DNA of 64,000 nt. It comes from Gemmatimonadaceae bacterium (lineage in GTDB: Bacteria > Gemmatimonadota > Gemmatimonadetes > Gemmatimonadales > Gemmatimonadaceae). The stretch spans positions 310,001-374,000 of the forward strand of contig JAHBVS010000002.1 in the NCBI GenBank assembly GCA_019637445.1, in the 5' to 3' direction. A model generated the notes under the pieces. The model saw nothing but the letters and a program-made list of their open reading frames with translations. It made no database searches and was not told where the DNA came from. The position numbers and the translations under genes are program-made. Position 1 is the first letter of the stretch; each line of letters begins with the position of its first letter. Below, in pieces: positions 1 to 9,500 of the stretch.

Positions 1-2655
1 GAATCGCGCGTGGCGCAGCGGCACCCGCGTCACCACGCTGCGCAGGTATACCTCGCCCGCCGACCTCAGCTCCGCGTCGAGCGTGAGTTGCGCGCCATCA
101 TCGCTGGACAGATCCAGTGAATCGACCACGGTGCGATCGGGGCCGGCGAACACGCGGGCCGGCCGCCGCAGGCGCCAGGCGGCGTTCTGCGTCCGCGCTT
201 CCAGTGAGTCCAGCCGCAGCTCGAGGCTGTCGCCCATGTAGTGCACATCGGCGCGCGCCGAGGCGACGACGGTGTCGGCGGCGATCATCCGCAGCGACGC
301 GTCGGCCCAGGCCGCCTCGCGTACCGTCGCTTCGGCCGAGAGCCGATGCACCGGCAGGCCGAGTCCATCGATCTGCACGGCGTCGAAGGTGACGAGGCCA
401 CGCGTCGCCGTGGGCAATCCGCCGAGCAGGAGTTCGGCGTCGACCTGGCGCACGGCGTACGATCCCGCGTGCAGTCCCGTGGCCCGCAGCTGTGCCTGCA
501 CGTCCAGTGTGTCCAGCGAGCCCAAGGCAATGCCTTCGAGTCGCGCCGATCCGCCGAGCGAATCGGCCCAGGCCTCGGCCAGCGAGTCGGAGAGGAAGCC
601 GGCGAGCAGTGCCGCGGAGTCGAGCACGGCCACGAACCTCAGCGTGTCGCGCAGCGCGGGCTCGCGGCTCAGCCGGCCGCGCGCGGCGAACGAGCCAACC
701 GGGCCGCGGATGGCGATGGTGTCCACGCGGATGCCGCCGGGTTCGAGCAGCAGGTCACCACGACCGTCGGCCAGCGAGAGTCCGGCGAGCTGGCTCGTGG
801 AATCGATCGCGAAGCTGATGGGGCCACTCGGTTCCTCCCAAGGACCGTCGAGCCCGAGCGTGGCGCGTGCCGTGAGCGCGTGCGGGGGCAGCACCAAACC
901 CGGCGCGAAGCGCCGCAGGTCGAGTGCCCACACGGCCGCCTCGCCCTTGAGCACCAGGCGCGCCGTGTCCATCGAGGTGGCGCCGCGAAATGCCACGTCC
1001 GCGTCCTCACCGGACAGCGCGAGGTCCAGCGCCACGGAATCACCGGTGGCGGAGACATCGAGCGTGCCGTGCAGTCGGCCGGCGAGTCGCTCGGGCGTGA
1101 ACGCGCGTCCCAGTGACGCGACGCCGACCGTGTCGAGCGACAGGCGCGCCTCGAGCCAGGTGGTGGACACGTCGCTGGCGAGGCGACCGCTGCCGCGGAC
1201 GTGCGAGCGCGGCAGCGCAGCGTCCACGTGCACGAGGTCGAGCTCGCGGAAGGCGATGTTGGAGACGGGGCCGTCAAGCAACACGCGGCCGCGCAGGAAG
1301 CCCTGCAGGCTGTCCGCGACGTCCGTCACGGCACCGGCCGTGCGGACGTCCATCGAGTCGATGCGTACCGTGAGCGGCTGCAGTCGCGTGTCGGTAGCGA
1401 GCAGGTCCAGACTTCCTGCGACCGTGAACTGCGACTCCGCGCCCGCGATGCGGCGATCCTCGTAGGTGAGCGTCGCCGAGTCGAGCAGCCAGCGGTCGAG
1501 CGGTCCGCCGCGCGCGCGCAGCCGGCCGCGCAGTCGGCCATCGAATGGCGGCGGGGGTGTCGAGTCGCCGAAGAGCTGACGCACGAGCACCAGGTCCAGG
1601 GGTGCCGCCACGACGTCCACGTCGCGGATCTCGAGGGCGCCCGTCGCGTCCGTCACGTCGGCCATCAATCGGCCGCGCAGGTCGGAGTCGCCCGCGCGCA
1701 GCACCAAGTCGGTGATGCGGTAGCGCGTCGTGCCCCGCCGCGTCCCGTTCTGGATGGCGATGCGGCCTGTGGCGCTGCCGGAGTCGGGCACCAGGTCGCT
1801 GGCCCAAGCGAGATCTGCGAGGTCAACCCGAACGGCGCGAAGGTCCAGGTCGAGTCGCGCGTCGTCGCCATCCTTGGGCAGGCCGATGGCGCCGTTGAGG
1901 GCGAGCTGCGAGCCGTCCACGCGCAGCGTCGGGAAGGCGAGGCCCACCGAGTCCGGCGTCACGACCACGCGTCCAATGGCCTCGCGCAACTGCAGTGGCG
2001 GATCGTCCGCCCGCAGGCTGGCCGAGCTGACGTTGAACTCGGCTCGCCCGCTGGCGACATCGAACGAGCTGGCACCCAAGCCAAGCGCGATCCCGGAGTA
2101 CTCGCGGCGCAGCGACGGCGCGTTGGGGACGCTGTCGGGTCGTGTGACGCCAACGGTCCCGTTCTGAAGTTCCAGCGAGTCTACGCTGAACGTCCAGGCC
2201 TGGCGCTGTGATCCCTCCGTCGGCGTGCTCGGCGTGGTCGACGGGGTCTCGCGAAGCAGCGCGGCGACGTTCCAGTCGCCGGCCGCGTCCTGCTCGAGTT
2301 CGACCGTGGGATCCGCGATGAGCAATCGCTGAATGTGAACCTCGCGGTCCAGGAGCGGCGCGAGGGCCACGCGAGCGGACACAGCGCCAATTCCAACCAC
2401 GCGGCGGCCCGACGGGTCAGTCAGCGAGAGCGAGTCGACGGCGACACTGCCGATGGGCGTGAGCCGCAGGCCGTGGAGCTGCAGCACGGCGCCATCGACA
2501 AGTGCTGCTGCCGCGGCCTCGGCGATGCGGCGTGCCGCCCAGGCACGCCCGCGATCCGTCTGCAGCACGAAGGTCGCAAACGCGGCCGTCGCTACGGCGG
2601 CGCCGCCGACGAGCCCCAGCGTCACCCAAAGCATCACGCGCAGGCGGCGCCGCAC
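1..2655 (-). CDS. tamB: TamB-like translocation/assembly protein (N-terminal 885 residues, cut by left edge)
   Basis: The frame stays open from a GTG at 2655 to the left edge, so the C-terminus is missing. Residues about 7-30 form one hydrophobic anchor after an arginine-rich start, followed by a long AsmA/TamB-like region of repeating beta segments rich in D, L and S-L-x-L patterns, typical of the extended beta-taco that bridges inner and outer membrane. TamB-type proteins pass lipids or barrel substrates across the periplasm. The GTG follows the stop of the Omp85 gene with no gap, so the two are translationally coupled in the classic tamA-tamB order. The conserved DUF490 C-terminus would lie outside the window, so the family call rests on architecture and context. 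Confidence 0.8.
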   Translation of the reverse strand, partial: MRRRLRVMLWVTLGLVGGAAVATAAFATFVLQTDRGRAWAARRIAEAAAAALVDGAVLQLHGLRLTPIGSVAVDSLSLTDPSGRRVVGIGAVSARVALAPLLDREVHIQRLLIADPTVELEQDAAGDWNVAALLRETPSTTPSTPTEGSQRQAWTFSVDSLELQNGTVGVTRPDSVPNAPSLRREYSGIALGLGASSFDVASGRAEFNVSSASLRADDPPLQLREAIGRVVVTPDSVGLAFPTLRVDGSQLALNGAIGLPKDGDDARLDLDLRAVRVDLADLAWASDLVPDSGSATGRIAIQNGTRRGTTRYRITDLVLRAGDSDLRGRLMADVTDATGALEIRDVDVVAAPLDLVLVRQLFGDSTPPPPFDGRLRGRLRARGGPLDRWLLDSATLTYEDRRIAGAESQFTVAGSLDLLATDTRLQPLTVRIDSMDVRTAGAVTDVADSLQGFLRGRVLLDGPVSNIAFRELDLVHVDAALPRSHVRGSGRLASDVSTTWLEARLSLDTVGVASLGRAFTPERLAGRLHGTLDVSATGDSVALDLALSGEDADVAFRGATSMDTARLVLKGEAAVWALDLRRFAPGLVLPPHALTARATLGLDGPWEEPSGPISFAIDSTSQLAGLSLADGRGDLLLEPGGIRVDTIAIRGPVGSFAARGRLSREPALRDTLRFVAVLDSAALLAGFLSDSLAEAWADSLGGSARLEGIALGSLDTLDVQAQLRATGLHAGSYAVRQVDAELLLGGLPTATRGLVTFDAVQIDGLGLPVHRLSAEATVREAAWADASLRMIAADTVVASARADVHYMGDSLELRLDSLEARTQNAAWRLRRPARVFAGPDRTVVDSLDLSSDDGAQLTLDAELRSAGEVYLRSVVTRVPLRHARF

Positions 2656-4929
2656 CTAGAACGCCTCGCCGATGCTGAAGTGGAAGGCGAGGCGCGGGAA
2701 CAGGCCCTTGGGACGCGAGGGCCGGAACGTGGCAGGGCAGCCGAAGGGCCCGAGCAACTCGGCGCGCGCGTCATCCAGCGGCTCCTGCGAGCCCGGCGAT
2801 ACGCAGATGGCGCGCCCCTGCCGCGTGCCGCTGGCGCGCTGGAGGTAGAAGGCCGGCCCCGCTTCGTAGGGATGCCCATTGTATCCGACATCCACGCGGA
2901 AGGGCCCGAGAGGCGTCACCACACGTACGCCGATGCCCGGCGTGGCGCGCAGGCCGGTGACGGCGTAATTGCCGGAGGTGTTCCACACGCGGCCCGCGTC
3001 GAGGAACAGCACCCAGCGCAGCAGGTCGCTGGGCCAGCCGTGGCGGGATCGCAGCTCGATGTTGATGAGCGCGTTCGCGAGACCACCGGCGGGTGCGCTG
3101 CGCTCGAAGCCATCGGCGGCGTCCGCAATGCCGACCAGCTCACCGCCAACCGTCTGCGTGTCCGGCGGCGCGGCCACCACATACGCCACGGGGCCGAGCT
3201 GGCCTTGGTTATAGCCGCGCACGGTGTTCTGGCCGCCCGAGTAAAAGCGCTCCTGCGGCGGCACCAGCGCGCCCGATCGGCCGTGCGTGCCGATGTATCC
3301 ACCCGAGAGGCGCAACGCGCCGACGAGATAGCGGTTGAGCGGGCGATACAGCGCGTACTCGAACTGCGAACGCGTGAACACCAAGCTGGTCGTGTCGACG
3401 CCGGGCACATCGAGGTTGATGTGCCCGAGCCGCGTCTCCACCGCCCAACGCTCGTCGTTCAGGGCGAACGACGTGATGGCCGGCGCGCTGCGCGACCAGG
3501 TCACGCCGGCGGCCTGCACAACACTGGGACTATTGAGCAGGAAGCGATCGTTAAAGCGGCAGAGACCGAAGGTGCCGCAGGAGACGGCCGCGTCCGAGGT
3601 CGTGCGGCCGGCGTCGAAGCGATACGTGAACGTCGTGTTGACGCGCGGCACGAGGGGCCGGTCGAAGGATCCCAGCCCGCCCACGTAGGTCTCGCGCACG
3701 TAGGTCTGGAATTCCGTGCGGCGCTCGCTGTAGAGCGTGCCCTGCGGATGCCACTGGTCGCCGAGCGGGCCGCGCAGGGCCAGTGTGGCGCCGACGTAGT
3801 AGTTCAACTTCGCGCTGAACGTGTCGGCGCGTACGGCGGGGGCGCAGGCCCCGCTAAAACCGTTCACCGGCGCGCCCACGCCCAGCTTGGACAGCCGCAT
3901 GTCCAACTGCAGGCGGTGCGCGCGCCCGAGGAAGTTCTGCTCCACGAAGCGCGTCTGCGTGCGGAAGCAGTCAATGGTGCCCCAGCCGCCGCCGGCGCGC
4001 AGGTACTGGTGTCGGCCTTCAACCAACCGCACGCGCACCGGCAGTGTGTCGCCGGTGACGCCGTTCGGCACCGTGTCGATGGCTACGGTGCGATACAGGT
4101 CGTAGGAGTAGAGCAGCTGCTGGCTCGCGCCCACGGCGCGCGAGCTGTACACATCGCCCGGCTTGAAGCGCAGCAGCTGCGTAATCTCGTCCGCGCGAAG
4201 GGCCGGTGCGCCGGAATCGTTCGCGGTGAGCGCCACGTTGATGCGCCCCACGCGCACCAGTTGCCCCGGCGCGAACTCCAGGGTCACCCGCGCGCGGCGG
4301 GCAACGCTGTCCACCGTCACGCGTCGCGTCGGCGCCCGGGCGCGGGCGTAGCCTTCGGCGCGCAGGATCTGCTGCACCGAGTCCATCGTGGACACCAGCA
4401 ACGAGTCGTCCAGGGGTTCGCCGCGCAGCTTGCCCATCAAGGCGGATTCATCGATCACGCGACGCGGCAGCCCCACGATCCGCAGGGTGTCAATCAGCAC
4501 CGGCGGCGCCTCGGTCACCCGGATGCGCACGTGCACCGTGCGCTCGCCGGTGCGGACCGTGCCGGCCACGGCCGAGGTGCCGGGATAGCCGCGCATCGCA
4601 TACCAGGCGGCGATGCGACGCGTGTCCCGTAGCAGCTCGAGGGAGTCGAGGCAGGCCTCGGGCCCGACGTTCCAACCGAACCAACGGCGGAGGCGCCCGG
4701 CGCGCTCCGTGTACAGGATCGAACGCAGGTCCGCCGAGGAGATCGACGCGTTGCCGCGGATCCGCAGCGCCTCGACCCGCGGGCGTCGCGAGGTGCAGCC
4801 GCGGTCCGCCGTCGGCAGCGACACGACCTGCGCCGGCAACTCGGCGGCAAGCCCGAGGCAGAGCAGCGGCAGGAGGCGGATGAGGGCGCGCACGAACAAT
4901 CTTATATTCGTGTACCCATCCCCAGCCAT
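2656..4929 (-). CDS. tamA: BamA/TamA family outer-membrane protein (Omp85)
   Basis: A 757-residue protein with a signal peptide (hydrophobic run LIRLLPLLCLGL), two to three POTRA-like domains (about residues 50-330; VEALRIRGN, IDTLRIVGL, VRVGRINV starts), then a 16-strand-type barrel. The Omp85 hallmark lies in FYSGGQNTVRGYNQG, and the last residue is F, the usual outer-membrane insertion signal. It probably inserts or exports outer-membrane proteins together with the TamB-like partner that follows directly. ATG 4929 has an upstream GGGGA; a GTG at 4893 would give a cleaner signal peptide and lies just behind a TATAAG box, so that start is also possible. Confidence 0.85.
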   Translation of the reverse strand: MAGDGYTNIRLFVRALIRLLPLLCLGLAAELPAQVVSLPTADRGCTSRRPRVEALRIRGNASISSADLRSILYTERAGRLRRWFGWNVGPEACLDSLELLRDTRRIAAWYAMRGYPGTSAVAGTVRTGERTVHVRIRVTEAPPVLIDTLRIVGLPRRVIDESALMGKLRGEPLDDSLLVSTMDSVQQILRAEGYARARAPTRRVTVDSVARRARVTLEFAPGQLVRVGRINVALTANDSGAPALRADEITQLLRFKPGDVYSSRAVGASQQLLYSYDLYRTVAIDTVPNGVTGDTLPVRVRLVEGRHQYLRAGGGWGTIDCFRTQTRFVEQNFLGRAHRLQLDMRLSKLGVGAPVNGFSGACAPAVRADTFSAKLNYYVGATLALRGPLGDQWHPQGTLYSERRTEFQTYVRETYVGGLGSFDRPLVPRVNTTFTYRFDAGRTTSDAAVSCGTFGLCRFNDRFLLNSPSVVQAAGVTWSRSAPAITSFALNDERWAVETRLGHINLDVPGVDTTSLVFTRSQFEYALYRPLNRYLVGALRLSGGYIGTHGRSGALVPPQERFYSGGQNTVRGYNQGQLGPVAYVVAAPPDTQTVGGELVGIADAADGFERSAPAGGLANALINIELRSRHGWPSDLLRWVLFLDAGRVWNTSGNYAVTGLRATPGIGVRVVTPLGPFRVDVGYNGHPYEAGPAFYLQRASGTRQGRAICVSPGSQEPLDDARAELLGPFGCPATFRPSRPKGLFPRLAFHFSIGEAF
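4901..4908. promoter_or_regulatory. possible bidirectional -10 region between tamA-like gene and lipoprotein gene
   Basis: The AT-rich octamer reads TATATT on the plus strand (4903-4908) and TATAAG on the minus strand (4906-4901). The plus-strand box would start a transcript near 4915, ahead of the GTG at 4951. The minus-strand box would start transcription near 4894, which suits the alternative tamA start at 4893 but not ATG 4929. No convincing -35 was seen for either. Confidence 0.35.
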
Positions 4930-4950
4930 TGAGTCCCCGGGAGATCTCAC

Positions 4951-5505
4951 GTGCGTATTCGACACCTGACCACCTGCGCCGCGTTGCTCGGCGCCGCCTG
5001 CACCCCCGACCGGATGCCGACCGCAGACGCCAGCTGCTTCGGCAACCGCGTGCTGTCGTTTCAGGATGTGACCGCCGAGGTCCTGATCCCGAGCGGCGAG
5101 TCCTGCGATGCCGGCAGCTTCCGGATCGTGTTCACGCGCGGCGCGGACACGCTGGCCACACTCGAGGAGCAGCGCCTCGGGACAGTGGGCTTCATCGGCA
5201 CCGCGGACGTGGACGGCGATGGCCGCGGCGAGTTCTTCGTGGCGACGCAGGCCACGGATTCCACCAAACAGGGGGCGCTGTTCGCGTACACGGAGTCGGC
5301 GGGCCAGGTGGCGGCGTTCCCGCTGGCCGCTCTCGATGCCGCGCAGCTCGAGGGCTACGGCGGCGCCGATCGGTTTGGCTTCGGCGGCGGTGATCAACTG
5401 GTGCGGGCCTTCCCGCGAGGGGTGGCCGGCGACACCGCGTGGTTCGGCTACTCGCACGGCGAGCGGCGCTGGCAGGCGATCGCCCGGCCGAGCTGGATTC
5501 GCTGA
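4951..5505 (+). CDS. putative lipoprotein with FG-GAP-like segment, function unknown
   Basis: A 184-residue protein starting at GTG 4951 with a GGGAG ribosome site about 7 nt upstream. A short hydrophobic N-terminus ends in LLGAAC, a slightly atypical lipobox with Cys near residue 17, so it is probably a lipoprotein. A DVDGDGRGEFFV segment looks like a calcium-binding FG-GAP/VCBS motif, followed by beta-rich sequence. Two further cysteines near residues 29 and 52 could form a disulfide. It diverges from the TamA-like gene. I do not recognise a specific family; lysozyme-inhibitor-like folds have comparable size, but nothing in the sequence proves that. Confidence 0.6.
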   Translation: MRIRHLTTCAALLGAACTPDRMPTADASCFGNRVLSFQDVTAEVLIPSGESCDAGSFRIVFTRGADTLATLEEQRLGTVGFIGTADVDGDGRGEFFVATQATDSTKQGALFAYTESAGQVAAFPLAALDAAQLEGYGGADRFGFGGGDQLVRAFPRGVAGDTAWFGYSHGERRWQAIARPSWIR

Positions 5506-5512
5506 CGCGCGC

Positions 5513-8086
5513 CTACTGGCCGCGCGGCTTCACCCGCCGAGTGGCCGTGGCGCTGAGCGGGTCGTCGGGCCAGGGGTGCCGCGGATAGCGACCCTTCAGG
5601 TCCTTGCGCACCTCGAAGTATCCGCTGCGCCAGAAGCTGGCTAGGTCCTTCGTGACCTGCACGGGGCGCCCAGCAGGAGAGAGCAGGTGCAGTGTGACGG
5701 GCAGCCGGCCATCTGCGACCCGTGGTGTATCGGTCCAGCCGAAGGTCTCCTGCAGCTTGACCGCGAGCACGGGAGCCTGCGGGTCGTCGTAGTCGAGCGC
5801 GATGCGCGAGCCACTCGGTACCTGTAGGTGTGTCGGGACGAACTCGTCGAGTCGCGTACGCGCCTTCCAGTCGAGCATCGACAGCAGGGCATCCGCGAGT
5901 CGCAGGCGTTCGAGGTCGGCTCGCCGCCGCGGCTCGCCAAGGGCGGGGAGCAGCCACTGCTCCAACTCGGCCAGCAGCGCAGTGTCGGAGACGTCGGGCC
6001 ATTCCGCAGGCGCCGCCGCGTGTGCCGCCGTGAGGCGTTGCCGGAGTGCACGGTCAACGTCCCGCCACGGCAGCGCGTCGAGCCCGCGGCGGCGCACGGA
6101 CGCCAGGAACGCCGCCGCGATCTCGTCCGTGGGTGCATCGCGCAGCTCACGTTCGCGCAACACGATGGCGCCAAGGGTCTCACGCTCGACGGCGAGCGGG
6201 CGGTCAAGCTCGTCGTTCCATCCCACCTCGCGAATGCTTGTGATGTCCGACGCGAAGAGCTCGCGGATGGATGCCTCCGAGATGGGTGCCGCGAGCCAGA
6301 TCTTGCTCTCGAGCGCGCGTCCGTCGAGATCCGCCACCGCGAGGTACTCCTCGTCGCCGAGTCGATCGCTGCCCTCGACCTTCGCGCCCCGGCCATTTCG
6401 CAGCAGGAATCGAGCTGCGATGCCGGGGCGCCGCTGCGCAATGCGGTCAGGGTAGGCGAGGGCGACGAGTTCGCCGAGTGCGGACGTGTCGGCGCTGCGG
6501 TCGCTGTCGTCGTCGCGAGGCAGGTCCGCCTTGGCGGCGTTGGCAGCTCGCCGCTCGGTCGCCGCGTTCGACACCAGGCGCTGAAGCGCCCGCGCCTCCG
6601 TGCGCACCCGCTGTACGCGTGTACGGTCGGCGAGCGATGGATGCCGCCCGCGCAGCGCTTCCACGCGCGTGAGCACCGCGACGTCGTCCGCCGCAGACTG
6701 CGGCGACAGCAGGTCACGATCGGCCAGCAGCGCGGCAAGCTCGCAGGCCAGCGTGGCGTGCCCAAGGCTCGTGCCCACGAGTGCCAGATGGGCGAGCCGC
6801 GGCGTGATGCCGAGGCGAGCCATCGCGCGACCGTGCGCCGTGACGCGGCCATTGGCGTCGAGCGCCGCGAGTTCGCGGAGCAGGCCACGCGCCTGCGCCA
6901 GGGCGCCCGCCGGAGGCGCATCGAGCCAACGCAGTGCCTCGGCGTCCTGCACGCCGGCGCAGGCCAGCTCCAGGGCGAGCGGGGCGAGATCGCTCTCGAG
7001 GATCTCCGGTCGGCTGCGCGTCGCGAGCGCGTGCTCCGTGGCCTCGTCCCACAGGCGCACGCAGTGCCCCGGGGCCGTGCGGCCGGCCCGTCCACGCCGC
7101 TGGTCGGCCGAGTCGCGGGAGACCCGCAGCGTCTCGAGCCGCGTCATGCCGCTGCGCGGGTCGAAGCGCGGCAGCCGCGAGAGCCCGCTGTCGATCACGA
7201 TCTGTACGCCGCTCAACGTCACCGACGATTCCGCAATGGACGTGCTGAGCACCACGCGACGCGTGCGCCGTGTGTGTCGCAGCACGGCATCCTGTTCCTC
7301 CAGTCGCAGCGAGCCGTGCAGCACCTGCACCTCGGCATCGAGCGACTGCTCTTCCAGCGCCGAGCGGACGCGTGTGATCTCACCAATGCCAGGCAGGAAC
7401 ACGAGCGCGTCTCCCGGATGCGTCGCGAGGGCACGGCGGATCTCTGCGGCCGTTGCAGCGGCCATGGGAATGCGCTGCGGGAGTGGCCGCCACTCCGTCG
7501 TCACGGGGAAGGCGCGACCTTCGCTGGCGATGGTCGGTGCCGCGGGCTCGTCCGCGGCGACAAGCAGTCGCGCCACCGGCGTCGGGTCCATCGTCGCCGA
7601 CATCACAACAAGGCGCAGGTCGGGCCGCAGCACCGCGCGCGACTCCAACGTGAGCGCCAAGCCCAGGTCCGAGGGCAGGTGGCGTTCGTGGAACTCGTCG
7701 AAGCAGACGGCGGCCACGCCCTCGAGTGCGGGGTCGTCCTGCAGCATCCGCGTGAGGATGCCCTCGGTGACGACCTCGATGCGCGTGCGCGCCGACACGC
7801 GCGACTCGTGGCGCACGCGATAGCCCACGCGCTCGCCGACGGGTTCGCCGTGCAAGCTGGCCATCTGCGTCGCGGCCGCGCGTGCGGCGACTCGGCGAGG
7901 CTCGAGCACGAGGATGCGTCCGTCGTTGCGCCACGGGGCGTCGAGCAGCGCCAGCGGGAGTCGCGTGGTTTTCCCCGCACCCGGTGCGGCGACGACCACG
8001 GCGCTCGCACGCTGCTCCAGCGCGGCAGATATCGCCGGCAGCAACGCGTCGATCGGGAGCGGGTCGAGGGCCGGGCGCGCAGACAC
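5513..8086 (-). CDS. hrpB: ATP-dependent RNA helicase HrpB
   Basis: An 857-residue DExH helicase. Walker A is APGAGKTT near residue 34; motif Ia is EPRRVAARAAA; motif II is FDEFHER, the HrpB variant of DEAH; motif III is SAT; motif VI is QRRGRAGRTAPG. The C-terminal half carries the HrpB-specific extension, ending with the typical PVQVTKDLASFWRSGY and KGRYPRHPWPDDP segments. Length matches the family (about 800-850). HrpB is an NTP-driven helicase of unsettled role, possibly in mRNA processing or ribosome-linked work. The start is a GTG at 8086 without a clear ribosome site; the gene diverges from lspA. Confidence 0.95.
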   Translation of the reverse strand: MSARPALDPLPIDALLPAISAALEQRASAVVVAAPGAGKTTRLPLALLDAPWRNDGRILVLEPRRVAARAAATQMASLHGEPVGERVGYRVRHESRVSARTRIEVVTEGILTRMLQDDPALEGVAAVCFDEFHERHLPSDLGLALTLESRAVLRPDLRLVVMSATMDPTPVARLLVAADEPAAPTIASEGRAFPVTTEWRPLPQRIPMAAATAAEIRRALATHPGDALVFLPGIGEITRVRSALEEQSLDAEVQVLHGSLRLEEQDAVLRHTRRTRRVVLSTSIAESSVTLSGVQIVIDSGLSRLPRFDPRSGMTRLETLRVSRDSADQRRGRAGRTAPGHCVRLWDEATEHALATRSRPEILESDLAPLALELACAGVQDAEALRWLDAPPAGALAQARGLLRELAALDANGRVTAHGRAMARLGITPRLAHLALVGTSLGHATLACELAALLADRDLLSPQSAADDVAVLTRVEALRGRHPSLADRTRVQRVRTEARALQRLVSNAATERRAANAAKADLPRDDDSDRSADTSALGELVALAYPDRIAQRRPGIAARFLLRNGRGAKVEGSDRLGDEEYLAVADLDGRALESKIWLAAPISEASIRELFASDITSIREVGWNDELDRPLAVERETLGAIVLRERELRDAPTDEIAAAFLASVRRRGLDALPWRDVDRALRQRLTAAHAAAPAEWPDVSDTALLAELEQWLLPALGEPRRRADLERLRLADALLSMLDWKARTRLDEFVPTHLQVPSGSRIALDYDDPQAPVLAVKLQETFGWTDTPRVADGRLPVTLHLLSPAGRPVQVTKDLASFWRSGYFEVRKDLKGRYPRHPWPDDPLSATATRRVKPRGQ

Positions 8087-8116
8087 GAGAGGGAAACCGG
8101 GGCGGGAAGCTGAGCG

Positions 8117-8122
8117 TACAAT
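8117..8122 (+). promoter_or_regulatory. putative -10 box of lspA
   Basis: TACAAT, one mismatch from the sigma-70 -10 consensus, in the hrpB-lspA divergent gap. Transcription would begin near 8129, which argues against the in-frame upstream ATGs at 8121 and 8127 and for ATG 8178. No good -35 hexamer is visible 16-18 nt upstream. Confidence 0.45.
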
Positions 8123-8177
8123 GAGGATGAGCGCCTGCGTAAGTTACGCGACGCCCCTAACCGCTACTGCCCGACTG

Positions 8178-8753
8178 ATGACTGCTGCCGAACCCGTTGT
8201 CCTGCCCACGAGCCGCAGCCGCGACCGCACGTTCTGGTCCGTGCTCGCCTTCGTGGCCTTGGCCGACGTTGCCACGAAGCGCTGGGCGGAAGCCGTACTG
8301 CAGCTGCACCTGCCGGAAGAGGTCGTCGGCCACTGGCTGCGCTGGACGCTGACGTATAATCCCGGCGCTGCCATGAACCTCTCCGTCGGCGACGCATCAC
8401 GCGCGGTGTTCAGCGGCATCGCCATCGTGATGATTGCCTACCTGTACTATCTGTACCGCCAGGCGCGCTCGGACGAATGGGCGACGCCACTCGCGTTGGG
8501 CTTGATCACCGCCGGTGCCTTCGGCAACCTGCTCGACCGCCTGCGGCACGCGAAGGGCGTGGTGGACTTCATCGATGTCGGCACCGCCTCGTGGCGCTTC
8601 TGGACCTTCAATGTGGCCGACATGGGCGTGACCGTCGGCGCCGTGCTGCTGGCCATCCTGATGTGGCGGGAAGAGCGTGCCGGCGCTAGCGTCAATGCAG
8701 CCACCGAGGCACCGGTCGGCGAATCCGCTCCCATCCCACCCGCCGAATCATGA
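8178..8753 (+). CDS. lspA: lipoprotein signal peptidase (signal peptidase II)
   Basis: A 191-residue membrane aspartyl peptidase that removes signal peptides from diacylglyceryl-prolipoproteins at the inner membrane. Four hydrophobic segments are seen. Both catalytic aspartates are in their usual settings: GNLLDR followed by DFIDV, and FNVADMGVTVG. NPGAAMNLS matches the conserved N-x-GAAFS region. The C-terminal tail after the last helix is longer and Ala/Pro-rich. The start was set at ATG 8178 from the position of the TACAAT box; it has no strong ribosome site. Its stop overlaps the next ATG by 4 bp. The window encodes several lipoproteins that would need it. Confidence 0.92.
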   Translation: MTAAEPVVLPTSRSRDRTFWSVLAFVALADVATKRWAEAVLQLHLPEEVVGHWLRWTLTYNPGAAMNLSVGDASRAVFSGIAIVMIAYLYYLYRQARSDEWATPLALGLITAGAFGNLLDRLRHAKGVVDFIDVGTASWRFWTFNVADMGVTVGAVLLAILMWREERAGASVNAATEAPVGESAPIPPAES

Positions 8754-9409
8754 CGCAGCGTCGCGACTTCCTTCGCCAGGCTTCCCTCGTTGCCGCGGGC
8801 TCGCTCGCCGCTGGCCCGCTCGTCGCCCAGTCCGCCGCCCCGGCCGCCCAGGGCGACTGGGACATGTCCTGGACGGAGCGCGTGACCGGGAAGTACCGGA
8901 TGTGCTTCGACGCCCACGAGGTATCGGACGGCGTCTGCCTGCACCAGGCCCGCTCCTTCATTGCGGGCTACGCCGCGACCTACGGCTTGACGGACCAGGA
9001 TGTCAGCGCGGTGCTCGTCATTCGGCACGGCGCCGTTCCAATGGTGATGAACGACAGCCTGTGGGAGGACGGATTCCTCGCCGAGGCAACCAAGCAGAAG
9101 GATCCGGAGTCCGGCGAGCCGGCCAAGCGCAATCCGTTCGTGAACGTGCCCGCGGGCGCGCGCTATGCAATGACCTGGCCCGACGGCGCGCTGGACACGC
9201 TCATCAGCCGCGGCGTGATCGTGTTGGCCTGCGACCTGGCGCTCTCGAACTTCTCGGGTCGCATCGCGAACCATCGCAAAATTCCCCGGCAGGACGCGCG
9301 CGCGCTGGTGCTTGCGAACCTCATTCCCGGCGTCTACCGGATGCCCACGGGCATCTTCGCCACGAGCCACGCGCAGCAGCTGGGCTGCGGCGTGCTCAAC
9401 GCGGTCTGA
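8750..9409 (+). CDS. Tat-exported DsrE/DsrF-like protein
   Basis: A 219-residue protein with a twin-arginine signal: RRDFLRQ at residues 4-10, then an Ala/Leu hydrophobic stretch ending near PLVAQ. The remainder resembles the DsrE/DsrF-like fold used in sulfur-relay proteins (LVIRHGAVPMVMND, GVIVLACDLAL with a Cys, ending in GCGVLNAV). Export by Tat suggests it folds or gains a partner in the cytoplasm and acts in the periplasm. It overlaps lspA by ATGA and is probably cotranscribed. The substrate cannot be inferred. Confidence 0.75.
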   Translation: MTQRRDFLRQASLVAAGSLAAGPLVAQSAAPAAQGDWDMSWTERVTGKYRMCFDAHEVSDGVCLHQARSFIAGYAATYGLTDQDVSAVLVIRHGAVPMVMNDSLWEDGFLAEATKQKDPESGEPAKRNPFVNVPAGARYAMTWPDGALDTLISRGVIVLACDLALSNFSGRIANHRKIPRQDARALVLANLIPGVYRMPTGIFATSHAQQLGCGVLNAV

Positions 9410-9500
9410 TTTCAGGCCGCGTGCGTCGCGTGCGCTGCGTGCGCCGCGGTGCCCCCGCGCGGCCTCGGCGCCCTCGGCGACGCGCCGCGACTGGACGCCG

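Noticed and set aside
2335-4632. Long plus-strand open frame opposite the tamA/tamB pair
   Set aside because: Arg/Ala/His-rich low-complexity translation typical of antisense frames in high-GC DNA, and it spans two well-supported genes.
5828-8113. Long plus-strand open frame opposite hrpB
   Set aside because: Mirror frame of a clear helicase gene, with no recognisable domain in its translation.
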